Source of the DNA: Enteractinococcus fodinae
Lineage (GTDB): Bacteria; Actinomycetota; Actinomycetes; Actinomycetales; Micrococcaceae
DNA: 64,000 bases
Direction: 5' to 3'
Assembly (NCBI RefSeq): GCF_031458395.1
Contig: NZ_JAVDYJ010000001.1
Location: 1,860,001 to 1,924,000, forward strand
In this document: positions 40,246 through 50,500 of the stretch, in pieces
How positions within the stretch are numbered: the stretch's first letter is position 1
Layout: every line of letters starts with the position of its first letter
The notes under the pieces: model-generated
The model's input: the letters and a program-made list of their open reading frames with translations, nothing else
Told to the model about the DNA's origin: nothing
Database searches by the model: none
Position numbers and translations under genes: made by a program

Positions 40246-41652
40246 CTAAAACTCTTCGCGACGGTGCAGCTGACGTGCAACTTCTGCCACCGTGCCCGAC
40301 AACGACGGGTAGATGGTGAAGGTCTCGGCCAAGTCATCAACGTGGAGTTTTTGCGAGACAGCCAACGAAAGCGGATAGATCAGATCGGAGGCGCGCGGTG
40401 CGACGATGACCCCACCCACAACGTGACCCGAGCCGCGCCGGGAGAAGATTTTAACGAAGCCGTCTTCAACGTTCATCATCTTGGCGCGCGGGTTGGATGC
40501 CATCGGAATGACATGCTGATCCACTTGATACTCACCGGTCGCGACCATCTCAGCGGTCACACCCACCGTGGCGATCTCCGGGGACGTGAAGATGTTAGAG
40601 GCCACTTGGTTACTGGAAAACGGTTTGACGATATCACCCAGCAGGTGGTTGACGGCGATCCGCCCCTGCATGGCGGCCACCGACGCGAGCGCAAGGCGGC
40701 CGGTGCAGTCCCCTGCGGCATAAATGCTGGAGACCGAAGTGCGCGAAACTGCGTCAATCTTGATGTGGCCGGACGGGGTCATTTCCACCCCAATGTCTTC
40801 CAGTCCCAGATCAGCGGTATTCGGAATACCACCAACGGCTAAGAGACAGTGCGTGCCCTCCACGTATCCCCCGGCGGAGAGCTCCACGCGCACTCCGTCG
40901 CGAGTCCTGGTGACCGATTCGGCGCGCGTCCGCGAGATCACGTTCACACCGGTTTCCGAAAACACGTCCTCGAGCACTTGGGCCGCGTCTGGATCCTCGC
41001 CGGGCAGCAGGGTTTCGCGCGAGGACACCAGGGTGACGTTGGAGCCCAGCAGCTGGTATGCGGACGCGAATTCTGCACCGGTCACACCAGAACCGACCAC
41101 GACGAGGTGCTCTGGGAGCTCATCGATCGAGTACAGCTGTTTCCAGTTGAAGATGCGTTCGCCATCGGGTTTGGCTGAATCCAGTTCGCGAGGTGTCGCA
41201 CCGGTGGCGATGAGTGCTGCATCAGAGGTGATCGTCTCGGTTTTGCCATCCATCGTGACCACTTCGACCACGTTACGTTCGACGAATTTGGCCTCCCCGA
41301 CGACAATCCGCACCCCGTTGGCTTGGAGGCGGCGACGAATATCCTCTGACTGTTCAGAGGCTAGACGCAACAGGCGCTGGTTAATGCCCTCGAGATCCGA
41401 CCGCACGGACTTTGCGTCAAAGTCCAGACCGAGACCTGGAGCGCCCATTACCCTGCGACGAGAGTCAGCGGCAGCGATCAGCGTTTTGGAGGGGACCACG
41501 TCGGTCAGTACCGCCGAGCCGCCGATGCCGTTGCGTTCAACCAGCGTGACGTCGGCACCAAATTTTGAGGCCACCAGGGCGGCTTCGTACCCGCCGGGGC
41601 CGCCGCCGACAATAGTAATGGACGGACGAGGAACTATTTCTAAAGTGCTCAC
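40246..41652 (-). CDS. LpdA-like NAD(P)H dehydrogenase (flavoprotein disulfide reductase fold, no redox Cys pair)
   Basis: This 468-aa FAD/NAD(P) protein has the FAD site SITIVGGGPGGYEAALVA. Where dihydrolipoamide dehydrogenases have a CxxxxC pair, it reads GIGGSAVLTDVVPSKTLIA, so there is no redox disulfide. This fits mycobacterial LpdA (Rv3303c)-type quinone reductases. NAD-binding VVVGSGVTGAEFASAY and the dimerisation domain with LHRREEF at the end are present. GTG 41652 (MSTLEIVPRP) is the likely start; the frame upstream is open by chance and overlaps the divergent phosphorylase gene. Confidence 0.85.
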   Translation of the reverse strand: MSTLEIVPRPSITIVGGGPGGYEAALVASKFGADVTLVERNGIGGSAVLTDVVPSKTLIAAADSRRRVMGAPGLGLDFDAKSVRSDLEGINQRLLRLASEQSEDIRRRLQANGVRIVVGEAKFVERNVVEVVTMDGKTETITSDAALIATGATPRELDSAKPDGERIFNWKQLYSIDELPEHLVVVGSGVTGAEFASAYQLLGSNVTLVSSRETLLPGEDPDAAQVLEDVFSETGVNVISRTRAESVTRTRDGVRVELSAGGYVEGTHCLLAVGGIPNTADLGLEDIGVEMTPSGHIKIDAVSRTSVSSIYAAGDCTGRLALASVAAMQGRIAVNHLLGDIVKPFSSNQVASNIFTSPEIATVGVTAEMVATGEYQVDQHVIPMASNPRAKMMNVEDGFVKIFSRRGSGHVVGGVIVAPRASDLIYPLSLAVSQKLHVDDLAETFTIYPSLSGTVAEVARQLHRREEF

Positions 41653-41754
41653 GTTGTCTATTGTGGTCTGTTTCGGAACCGAATGCACACAGACTACGCC
41701 GGTGGAGCTTGTATTGCGTTGGTTTTGGCTGATACCGGCGATACAGTAGGTGCT

Positions 41755-42582
41755 GTGAACGATACTCAACACTTTCTGCGTGGCGACCATCCCGGCTTTG
41801 ACCTGGCGCGTGAAGCCGCCAGCATGCTGGCCGAACAGTTCGATACCCCCAAACATGACCTCGGTGTGGTGCTTGGCTCCGGGTGGGCTCACACGATCGA
41901 TGCACTGGGTGAAGTGACCGGTGAGGTCTCGTTCGACAAGGTTCCCGGGCTAGGTGGCGACGGGGTTGCCGGACACGTCCAGAAGGTGTCTTCGGTACGG
42001 TTGCCCAATGGTCGGCGGGTGCTGGTCTTCGGGTCTCGCACGCACTTCTATGCCGGTCGGGATGTCCAAGCCGTTGCGCACGTGGTCCGCACCATAGCAG
42101 CCACCGGTGCATCCACCGTGGTGCTGACCAACGGTTGTGGCGGTTTAGACCCGAACCTGGCGCCTGGCACCCCCGTGCTGATTTCTGATCACATCAATCT
42201 CACCGGGACAACTCCGCTGGTGGGGCCAGAGTTCGTCGATATGACCAACGCGTACGCCAAACACCTGCGCGAAGTCGCCAGGCGCGTCGAGCCGTCCCTC
42301 ACCGAGGGTGTATACGTCCAGTTTGCCGGGCCACAGTATGAGACCCCAGCAGAAGTTGCCATGGCCGCCACACTCGGTGGCGATCTCGTGGGTATGTCCA
42401 CGGCACTGGATACCATTGCCGCCCGGCACGCCGGTCTCGAAGTATTGGGCATCTCGTTAGTCACCAATGCCGCAGCCGGAGTGACCGATGCCCCCTTAAC
42501 CCACGAGGATGTCATCGCAGCCGGCAGCGCTGCCGCGCCCCGTGTCTCCAAAATTTTGGCGGATATTATTCATGCAATCTGA
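41755..42582 (+). CDS. Purine-nucleoside phosphorylase (trimeric class I type)
   Basis: This 275-aa enzyme splits purine (deoxy)nucleosides with phosphate. It has LGVVLGSGWAHTIDAL (phosphate loop), VLVFGSRTHFYAGRD, VLTNGCGGLDPNLAPG, QFAGPQYETPAEV and the base-binding Asn in LVTNAAAGV. GTG 41755 is chosen over the longer frame because AGTAGG lies just before it and the family starts there. It overlaps the following phosphomutase gene by 11 bp. With deoC it forms a nucleoside degradation cluster. Confidence 0.92.
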   Translation: MNDTQHFLRGDHPGFDLAREAASMLAEQFDTPKHDLGVVLGSGWAHTIDALGEVTGEVSFDKVPGLGGDGVAGHVQKVSSVRLPNGRRVLVFGSRTHFYAGRDVQAVAHVVRTIAATGASTVVLTNGCGGLDPNLAPGTPVLISDHINLTGTTPLVGPEFVDMTNAYAKHLREVARRVEPSLTEGVYVQFAGPQYETPAEVAMAATLGGDLVGMSTALDTIAARHAGLEVLGISLVTNAAAGVTDAPLTHEDVIAAGSAAAPRVSKILADIIHAI

Positions 42583-44278
42583 ACTCGAAGATGTCATGGC
42601 CCTCGCGCGTGAGTGGATGGAACTCGATCCTGCCAACGCTGGTGTGCTCGAAGCAGAAATTGCTGCCGCAGAACGCGGAGACGACACAGCACATGCCGCG
42701 CTAACAGCTCGGTTCGCCGGGTATTTGACGTTCGGGACCGCAGGTTTGCGGGCGCCGCTTGGCCCCGGCACCACCCGAATGAACCGCGTGGTCGTCCAAC
42801 GCGCAGCCGCCGGTATCGCTGACTTTGCGACCGCTCACGTGCCCGACCCGGCCGTGATTATTGGCTACGACGCCCGGCACGGCTCGAAAGATTTCGCGCT
42901 GGATTCTGCTGCGGTATTTACGGCGGCTGGGTGCCGAGTTCAACTCATGGCGATGCCAACGCCCACCCCGGTTGTTGCCTTCGCGCTGCAAAGGTCTCAG
43001 GCAGACGTTGGGATTATGGTCACCGCATCGCACAATCCGCCCACTGATAACGGGTACAAGGTGTACTTAGGCGCCCGGCTCGCCGATGCTGCTGGAGCCT
43101 ATGCCCAGATCACGGCCCCACTTGATCAGCAGATCGCCACCCATATTCAGCGTTGGAACGTAGCCCCTGATCTACCTGATCGTGCGGACACAGGCTGGGA
43201 AATGATTACCGAAGCGGTCATCGACGAATATGTTAAAGCCGTGGCAGCATTCCTCAACGACCTGTCCCCCACCGAAACACACCGTCGGCATCTCAGCGTG
43301 GTCTATACGCCCCTGCACGGTGTGGGAGCGGCAACCTTTTGTGAGCTCATGGAAGCCACCGGGTTTTCGGCCCCCACTGTGGTGACGGACCAGGTGCAAC
43401 CCGATCCAACATTTCCAACCGTGGACTTTCCGAATCCCGAAGAACCCGGTGCCCTCGATCTTGCGGTCGCCACAGCGCAGACCCACCCCGATACCGACCT
43501 CGTTATTGCCCACGACCCGGACGCCGACCGGCTTGCCATCATGGTCCCCATCGACGGTCAATGGCAGCGCCTGACAGGTGACCAGATCGGGTTGATCATT
43601 GGTGCGCGGCTAATGCCCTACTTGTCAGCGCACGACCTGACCACAGCAAATTCGGTGGTCTCAGCCCCACAGCTAGCCCAACTAGCCCAACACCACGACG
43701 TCGAACATGCGATTACCCCCACGGGTTTCAAATGGATCTGCCGCGTACCGAATTTAGGGTACGGCTACGAAGAGGCCCTGGGCTATGCCGTCGCCCCACA
43801 GATAGTCAACGATAAAGATGGGCTCTCAGCCGCCGTGGTTGTCGCCGACCTAGCGGCCGAGTTGAAAGCCAAGGGCAGCTCCCTGGTCGACTACCTCTCC
43901 GAGTTGACGGAAAATATCGGACCTGCCCTGTCGAAGCAGATATCTGTGATGGTGCCCTCCCCTAGCGTTGGGACACTACTCGTCGAAGATTTACGGACCA
44001 ATCCGCCCGAGACACTCGCCGGCTACGGACCGGTGACGACTATTGATTATCAGCAGGACGATGTCCTACTCGCCCAACGCTACGGGCCGCAACATATGGT
44101 CGAATTTGCGACCACCGGTGACATTTCAACTCGGTTGATGATCCGGCCCTCGGGCACCGAGCCCAAGGTCAAGTGTTACATTTCGGTGCTGGCAGAACCC
44201 GGCATCCCCCTTGCCACTGTTGAAGCGGTCATGCATCAGTTACACACTGAAGCTGCCACCCTCGTGGAAGTCACCTAA
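42572..44278 (+). CDS. Phosphomannomutase/phosphopentomutase-type hexose phosphate mutase
   Basis: This 568-aa alpha-D-phosphohexomutase family protein has the active-site phosphoserine loop MVTASHNPPTDNGYKVY, the Mg site IAHDPDADRLAIMV, the sugar loop GYEEALGYAV and the phosphate-binding C-terminal MIRPSGTEPKVKCYIS. The length is typical for PgmB/YhxB-type enzymes, which act on glucose-, mannose- or ribose-1-phosphate. Its place between purine nucleoside phosphorylase and deoC suggests it converts (deoxy)ribose-1-P to the 5-phosphate here. Confidence 0.88.
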   Translation: MQSELEDVMALAREWMELDPANAGVLEAEIAAAERGDDTAHAALTARFAGYLTFGTAGLRAPLGPGTTRMNRVVVQRAAAGIADFATAHVPDPAVIIGYDARHGSKDFALDSAAVFTAAGCRVQLMAMPTPTPVVAFALQRSQADVGIMVTASHNPPTDNGYKVYLGARLADAAGAYAQITAPLDQQIATHIQRWNVAPDLPDRADTGWEMITEAVIDEYVKAVAAFLNDLSPTETHRRHLSVVYTPLHGVGAATFCELMEATGFSAPTVVTDQVQPDPTFPTVDFPNPEEPGALDLAVATAQTHPDTDLVIAHDPDADRLAIMVPIDGQWQRLTGDQIGLIIGARLMPYLSAHDLTTANSVVSAPQLAQLAQHHDVEHAITPTGFKWICRVPNLGYGYEEALGYAVAPQIVNDKDGLSAAVVVADLAAELKAKGSSLVDYLSELTENIGPALSKQISVMVPSPSVGTLLVEDLRTNPPETLAGYGPVTTIDYQQDDVLLAQRYGPQHMVEFATTGDISTRLMIRPSGTEPKVKCYISVLAEPGIPLATVEAVMHQLHTEAATLVEVT

Positions 44279-44287
44279 GGAGAAAAC

Positions 44288-44983
44288 GTGTCACCTACTG
44301 CATCCATGACCCCCGAGCAGGTCGATCAGCTCGATGCTACTGAACTGGCCGCTCTGATTGATCACACGCTCTTGGGGCCCACCGCGTCGGCTCAAGACAT
44401 TGACACGTTGTGCGAGCAAGCACAATCGTATGGCACAGCCTCGGTCTGCATTCAGCCCATCTGGGTCGAACGCGCGGCCACACGATTAGCTTCCAGTCCA
44501 GTGAAAGTCTGCACCGTGATTGGCTTCCCCTCCGGCGCCCAGACCCCAGAGACGAAGGCCTACGAAACCTCCCAAGCAATTCAACACGGCGCCGATGAGG
44601 TGGACATGGTCATTGATCAGGCCGCCGCGCTGGCCAACGATAAGGCAACACTGGTCCGTGACATCGGTGCGGTCGTCGAAGCTGCCGCTGGCCACGACGT
44701 GGTGGTCAAGGTCATTTTGGAGACCGCCGCACTGACGGACCAAGCAAAGATCATTGCCTGTGAAGCAGCAGTGGAGGCCGGGGCACACTACGTGAAAACC
44801 TCAACCGGCTTCGGCCCCGGCGGGGCGACAGTCGCAGATGTCGCTTTACTCCGCTCGACCGTTGGCGACGGGGTCGGTGTAAAAGCCTCCGGAGGCATCC
44901 GCACCCGCCAAGATGCCATTGATATGCTCAAAGCTGGCGCAACCCGCCTGGGAGCCAGCGCGACATACGCTATTGTAAGTTAA
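44288..44983 (+). CDS. deoC: Deoxyribose-phosphate aldolase
   Basis: This 231-aa class I aldolase cleaves 2-deoxyribose-5-phosphate to glyceraldehyde-3-P and acetaldehyde. It has LIDHTLLGPTASAQDI, SVCIQPIWVERA, CTVIGFPSGAQ, the proton-relay Lys region VKVILETAAL and the Schiff-base Lys in HYVKTSTGFGPGGAT, then VGVKASGGIRT. It is 9 bp downstream of the mutase, with AGGAG just before the GTG start. Last gene of the nucleoside cluster. Confidence 0.95.
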   Translation: MSPTASMTPEQVDQLDATELAALIDHTLLGPTASAQDIDTLCEQAQSYGTASVCIQPIWVERAATRLASSPVKVCTVIGFPSGAQTPETKAYETSQAIQHGADEVDMVIDQAAALANDKATLVRDIGAVVEAAAGHDVVVKVILETAALTDQAKIIACEAAVEAGAHYVKTSTGFGPGGATVADVALLRSTVGDGVGVKASGGIRTRQDAIDMLKAGATRLGASATYAIVS

Positions 44984-45053
44984 CAACACATCATCGCATC
45001 GTCGTCCGAGGTAAGCTGACGACTGTAAACTTTCTGAAAGAACGAGGTGTCCC

Positions 45054-45326
45054 TTGATTCGTGACGGCAAACCGGCAAACTTTTCCGGTGAAGGAAACGC
45101 GGCTGGCAACTGGTTGATCTTTGGCGTCTCCCTGGTGCTATTCCTAGTGAGCCTTTACCTGCTGAATTTCGCCGATTTTGAAAACGTATGGTGGACCTTC
45201 GGCGGCCTGCTTGTGCTGTCTACCATCGTCTTTTTCATCGGCTGGCAGTTCACCGGACAGTCCAACACCGTGGATGAAGATTTCGTGACAGACCCAATTC
45301 ACGAAACCAAGTCACCTAACCTCTAA
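45054..45326 (+). CDS. Small two-helix membrane protein, function unknown
   Basis: I do not recognise a family in this 90-aa protein. It has a short polar N-terminus, a hydrophobic helix at about residues 18-38 (LIFGVSLVLFLVSLYLL), a second at about 49-69 (WWTFGGLLVLSTIVFFIGW) and an acidic C-terminal tail. TTG 45054 follows GAGGTG by 4 nt. A strong terminator follows directly, so it is transcribed alone or as the end of the deoC unit. Confidence 0.65.
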   Translation: MIRDGKPANFSGEGNAAGNWLIFGVSLVLFLVSLYLLNFADFENVWWTFGGLLVLSTIVFFIGWQFTGQSNTVDEDFVTDPIHETKSPNL

Positions 45327-45351
45327 ACCGCGAGCCTCTAAAACACTTCGC

Positions 45352-45390
45352 GCAGCACCCGGGGTCGTTACACCCCGGGTGCTGCTGTGT
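45352..45390 (+). terminator. Strong terminator after the small membrane protein gene
   Basis: GCAGCACCCGGGGT and ACCCCGGGTGCTGC pair perfectly over 14 bp around a 6-nt loop, followed by TGTGTTT. The next gene starts only about 15 bp later, so its promoter must lie inside or before this element, or it depends on read-through. Confidence 0.8.
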
Positions 45391-45401
45391 TTGCACACCT
45401 T

Positions 45402-46460
45402 ATGAAAACAACACACCGTAACCTCGGCATCGATGCGCTGCGCGTCTTCTCCATCGCCATGGTCATACTCGGTCACGCCGGAACCTTTGATGGTTCGACG
45501 TTGCTGAGCATTTGGCGTATGCCGTTATTCTTCATCCTTTCCGGGTTCTTTCTTGTCCCATACGGTCGCTCCCTACGTTTCGAAGCAGCCCGCCGGTGGG
45601 AGACACTGGTCATCCCGTATTTGGCCTGGTCGATGATCATCACCCTGGTCGTGTTAGTCGTGAAGTGGTCAGATCCCGCCGAGCTGCTACATCACCTACA
45701 CACCGGGTGGCGCGGTGGCACCGGGCGGTCGATCTTTTGGATGTCATCCTGGTTCTTACTCACGCTTGCTATCTCAGCTGTCATGCTGCGGTATTTCGAG
45801 CGCTTCCCCCGCTGGGTCGCCTGGGCTGTCGGCATCGGAGGCATCGTGGCATCGCGGGTATTTGTCTACTTGGACCGCGCCGATGTACTCGATGGACATC
45901 CGTTTGCCGAACTCCCACTACGGTTGGGTATCAGTCTGCCGGTCATCTTCTACTTGCTGATCGGTCAAGAAATCAGGACGCGGATCATGCCCATCGTGAC
46001 TGAGCTTTCTGCCACGCGCGCCACCTCGATCGGTGTCGTGCTGATTGTTGCTCCGCTGATTTTGGTGGCACATTTCAACATCCCCGCCCAGTATATTCAC
46101 GCCGGGCTGTTCGGTTGGCCAGTCATCACGCCAGCAATCTCCATTATCGTCACGATCGGATTCTTGATGGTGTTTGCCACCGGGGTCAACCGGGCCCTAC
46201 ACCGCTGGGTGCTTGCAGCCCGACTGATTGGACGCTTAGCCCGGACGGGTTCTACCGTGGTGCTGGGCCACGGTCTGATCCTGCTGTACATGTATAACGT
46301 CGGCTTCAATGGCAGCTCACTCACTGATCTGGCCATCCGGTTCAGTGTGACGCTCGTGCTCGCCTTCGCTATCGGTGTGCTTGTGAACATGACCCCCGCG
46401 GCCCGACTATTTTCGGGCGTGCCGCGGGAACGTCCGGCGCGCATCGCCACCGCGGCCTAA
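45402..46460 (+). CDS. Acyltransferase-3 family membrane protein (first of a tandem pair)
   Basis: This 352-aa integral membrane protein has about ten hydrophobic segments. It carries the OafA/NodX-type signature: RNLGIDALRVFSIAMVILGHAG (the key His is in LGHAG), WRMPLFFILSGFF, WETLVIPYLAWS and FWMSSWFLLTL. It probably acylates a cell-envelope glycan or lipid. It lacks a C-terminal SGNH domain. ATG 45402 (MKTTHRNLG) has no clear ribosome binding site. The next gene is a clear paralogue. Confidence 0.85.
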   Translation: MKTTHRNLGIDALRVFSIAMVILGHAGTFDGSTLLSIWRMPLFFILSGFFLVPYGRSLRFEAARRWETLVIPYLAWSMIITLVVLVVKWSDPAELLHHLHTGWRGGTGRSIFWMSSWFLLTLAISAVMLRYFERFPRWVAWAVGIGGIVASRVFVYLDRADVLDGHPFAELPLRLGISLPVIFYLLIGQEIRTRIMPIVTELSATRATSIGVVLIVAPLILVAHFNIPAQYIHAGLFGWPVITPAISIIVTIGFLMVFATGVNRALHRWVLAARLIGRLARTGSTVVLGHGLILLYMYNVGFNGSSLTDLAIRFSVTLVLAFAIGVLVNMTPAARLFSGVPRERPARIATAA

Positions 46461-46473
46461 GGGAAACGAGCAT

Positions 46474-47529
46474 ATGCCGACGACACGCCCACCACGCAAT
46501 ACCGGAATCGACCTGCTGCGGGTCTTTTCCATCGTCATGGTCGTGGTGGGCCATGCGGGGGCGTTTCCCCACCAAGAACTGCTGACTATCTGGCGTATGC
46601 CCCTGTTCTTCATGTTGTCGGGGTTCTTCTTCACGGCCGGACGAACCTTCCAATCCGAGTTCACCCGGCGGTGGGATACTTTGGTCATCCCCTACCTTGC
46701 CTGGTCGGTGATCATTTCGGTGTGGTTGATCACGGTGACATGGGGTCAAGAAGACGTCATTTTGGAACACCTCGAGTCCGGGTGGTTAGGGGGCACCGGG
46801 CAGTCAATCTTTTGGATGGCCGCCTGGTTCGTGACCACACTGGCCGGGGCCACGATTTTACGACGGTTTCTCGAACGCTTCGGTACAGCGGTGGTGTGGA
46901 GTGTCGCGGTCCTTGGGATGGTCGCGACCTATGTGGCTTCATACCTGGTGAGTACCGGAGTGCTTGAGACGCATGTTCTGGTAGATACGCCGCTGCGCCT
47001 GGGACTGGCGTGGCCTGTGATGTTTTACCTGTTAGTCGGGGAACTGCTGCGCAAACTGTTGATGCCGATCGTGCAGCACTTTTCCTCACACCTACTCGCG
47101 GTATTAGGCCTGCTGTTGGTTGTCGGGGCGTTGGTCGTCACGGCGACCACCGACGTGAGTGCCCACTTCATTCAAGCAGGAAATTTTGGCACGCCGATCT
47201 TAACCCCATTGATCGCGATTGCAGTGACGATCGGGTTTATCTTGGTGTTTGCTACCTGGGTGAATGATGCCCTCGAAAACTTCCCCTGGACTCGCGCTGG
47301 TGTCTCACGGCTGGTCCGAACGGGTACGACCGTGGTATTTTTCCACGGGCTCATGCTGATCTGGATGTACCAGAACGGCTATGGTTCTGATTCACTGCAA
47401 GACTTCTGGCTGCGCATCGGAGTGGCCCTGTCAACCTCATTTGCCGTAGGCCTGCTGATCAACATGACCCCGGCAGCACCGTTACTTTCGGGAGCGCGTC
47501 AAGAGCGCAACATCTTCCGCAACCGGTAG
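46474..47529 (+). CDS. Acyltransferase-3 family membrane protein (second of a tandem pair)
   Basis: This 351-aa protein has the same architecture as its upstream neighbour: RNTGIDLLRVFSIVMVVVGHAG, WRMPLFFMLSGFFF, WDTLVIPYLAWSVII, GGTGQSIFWMAAWF and a matching C-terminus ending INMTPAAPLLSGA. The two share blocks of near identity across their length and are separated by 13 bp, so they arose by tandem duplication and are probably co-expressed. Whether they form a heterodimer or act on two substrates is unknown. It converges on mfd. Confidence 0.85.
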   Translation: MPTTRPPRNTGIDLLRVFSIVMVVVGHAGAFPHQELLTIWRMPLFFMLSGFFFTAGRTFQSEFTRRWDTLVIPYLAWSVIISVWLITVTWGQEDVILEHLESGWLGGTGQSIFWMAAWFVTTLAGATILRRFLERFGTAVVWSVAVLGMVATYVASYLVSTGVLETHVLVDTPLRLGLAWPVMFYLLVGELLRKLLMPIVQHFSSHLLAVLGLLLVVGALVVTATTDVSAHFIQAGNFGTPILTPLIAIAVTIGFILVFATWVNDALENFPWTRAGVSRLVRTGTTVVFFHGLMLIWMYQNGYGSDSLQDFWLRIGVALSTSFAVGLLINMTPAAPLLSGARQERNIFRNR

Positions 47530-47542
47530 CCGACGCGCGGGA

Positions 47543-50500
47543 CTAGTTATCACCGAAGATGTTGGCAATGAATTCCCCGGCCCATGCCAACAGCTCTGCA
47601 TCGACCAGCTCTTTTCCGGTGACTGCCTGCGTCTTGGGTCTGGGGACCATGATGGCCTTCAACGGCGCCCGGTATGTAGCCCCGGGATACATCCGCTTCA
47701 GCCGCATCGCTCGGGAATCCGGGAGCTCTTCGATAGGACCAAATTTGATGTTCTTACCCATCAGCATGATCTCGTAGATCCCGTACTCGCGCGCTGTGTT
47801 TCGGAAGTTCGCAACTGCTACGAGGTTCTGAGCGGCTTCAGGTAGTTCACCATAGCGATCGTTGAGTTCTTCGACGACGGCGTTGACCGCATCGGTGTCG
47901 GTAGCTTGTGCCAAGTTACGGTATGCCTCCAAGCGCAGCCGCTCACCCGGCACGTAGTCGTGCGGTAGATGCGCGTTGACGGGCAGTTCAACTTTGACCT
48001 CTTGTGGGGAGGTATCTTCTTCGCCCTTGAAATCGGCGACCGCTTCGCCGACCATCCGCAAGTATAAATCGAAGCCCACCCCGGCGATGTGCCCGGATTG
48101 TTCGCCACCCAATAAGTTGCCGGCGCCTCGAATTTCGAGGTCTTTTTGGGCCAGCTGCATCCCCGAACCTAGTTCGTTGTGGGTGGCCACTGCTTTGAGC
48201 CGTTCCATCGCGGTTTCGTTGAGCGGTTTGGCAGAGTCGTAGAGGAAATACGCATAGGCACGGTCCCGGCCGCGTCCGACACGACCCCGCAACTGGTGTA
48301 ACTGGGACAGCCCATAACGGTGCGCGTCTTCAATGATCAGGGTGTTGGCGTTGGCGATATCGAGGCCCGTTTCGATAATCGTGGTCGACACCAGAACATC
48401 GTATTCCTTTTCCCAGAAGTCGACCATGATTTGTTCCAACGTGGACTCGGACATCCGACCGTGGGCGATAGCAACCCGCGCTTCTGGTACGAGCTCTTGG
48501 ATCCGGCTGGCGACCTTATTGATGCTGTTCACCCGGTTGTGGACGTAGAAAACTTGACCTTCGCGCATCATTTCTCGCCGGATGGCCGCAGTGATTTGCT
48601 TGTCGGTATACGGGCCCACGTAGGTCAGCACCGGGTGGCGTTGTTCTGGTGGAGTGGCAAGCGTCGAGGTCTCGCGGATGCCGGTCATCGACATTTCCAA
48701 CGTTCGTGGGATCGGGGTGGCCGTCATAGCCAGCACATCGACGTTGGTACGCATGTGTTTGAGCTTTTCTTTATGCTCGACACCAAACCGTTGCTCCTCA
48801 TCGACAATGACCAGTCCAAGATCCTTAAACTGGATTTCATCGGATAGCAGTCGGTGAGTCCCGATGACCATATCGACGCTGCCGTCGGCTAGGCCCTCAA
48901 CGGTCTCCCGCGACTCCTTGGCTTTTTGGAACCGCGATAATGCCCGGACGGTCACGGGGAAACCAGCAAAACGTTCGGTGAATGTTTCTGCGTGTTGTCG
49001 TGCTAACAGCGTGGTTGGCACAAGCAGGGCCACCTGTTTACCGTCCTGGATCGCTTTGAAGGCAGCGCGCACTGCGACTTCGGTTTTACCAAAGCCCACG
49101 TCTCCTGCGACCAGCCGGTCCATGGGCACTTCGTTTTCCATGTCTTTTTTGACTTCGTCAACCGTGGTGAGCTGATCGGGGGTTTCAATGTGAGGGAAGG
49201 CTTGTTCTAGTTCATCCTGCCACGGGCTATCCGACGAAAACGCGTGTCCTCTCGTGGCCATTCGCGCAGAATACAACTGGATAAGTTCTTTGGCGATCTC
49301 GCGAGTCGCTCGTCGGGCTTTACTTTTAGTCTGGGCCCAGTCGGAACCGCCCATTTTCGACAAGGATGGCACATCGCCGCCCACATACTGGCTGACCTGG
49401 TCGAGCTGGTCGGTCGGGACGAAAAGCCGGTCGCCGGCCCCACCGCGTTTTGACGGAGCGAACTCCAACACGAGGTATTCGCGGTAGCCTTCTTCGCCCG
49501 CTGTAGAGCGGGCTCCAGCCACCTTACGTCGTTGGAGTTCAATAAATTTGGCGATACCGTGTTGATTGTGGACCACGAAGTCGCCTTCTTCCAAGGCCAG
49601 CGGGTCCACTGCGTTGCGACGTTTACGCGCCAACGAGCGTTTCTCGCCACGTTGGCTACCGGCTGCTTGTCGACCGAATAGATCGTATTCGGTAACAATG
49701 GCTAACCGTTGGTCCTGCCACGCAAAGCCGGCTCCCAGCGAAGCCACCGTGATCTGAATCTGGCTTGGTTTGGGTTCGGTGATGGCGTCGACCACTGAAG
49801 CGGTGTGTCCTTGTTCGCCGAAGAGTTCTGCCAGTCGTCGTGCCGGACCGGGGCCGTGGGTGGCCACCACAATTGACCACTTGTCCCGGATGCGGTTGGA
49901 CACGTGTTCTTGCATTGCTGCCACATCACCGGCGAACTGTACCGGAGACCTGAAACCCGAACGCAGTGCTGTGGCATCAAACGTCTCATCAGTGTCGAAC
50001 GCCGTGAACTGCCACCACCCCTGGTCCTGTTCGAGGGCCACGGTGCGGGTATCCCCCAGGGTCGCGAACCCACCGGCTTCCTGTTGGTTTTCCACCGGAG
50101 CTGACAGCCCTTCACCGGCGGCAGCCCAGGCGGCTTCCAAAAATTCTTCGTTGGTGGTCAATAGGTCATGAACCCGGCCGCGGACTTTTTCAGGCTCTAC
50201 CAGAATGGTCATCGAGCCTTCGGGCAGTACTTCGAGGAAAGACTCCATCTCGGTGACCAGCGGGGCCAACGACTCCATGCCTTCGACTGCCATGCCGTTG
50301 GACATGGGCTCTAGCATCTCCAGCACATTGGGCATGGAGACTTGCAGGTCACGGGCCTTTTGCTGAACTTCTTCGGTCAACAGCAGTTCGCGGCACGGTG
50401 GCGCATACATGTTGGTCGGGGTTTCCGATCCGTCATCGGAGGTATCAACGAGTGATCTCTGGTCAGCGATCGAAAAGTAGCGGATCTCCTCGACTTCGTC

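Noticed and set aside
41653-41892. Longer N-terminus for the LpdA-like protein
   Set aside because: The extension lacks family similarity and overlaps the start of the divergent purine nucleoside phosphorylase; the FAD motif begins right after GTG 41652.
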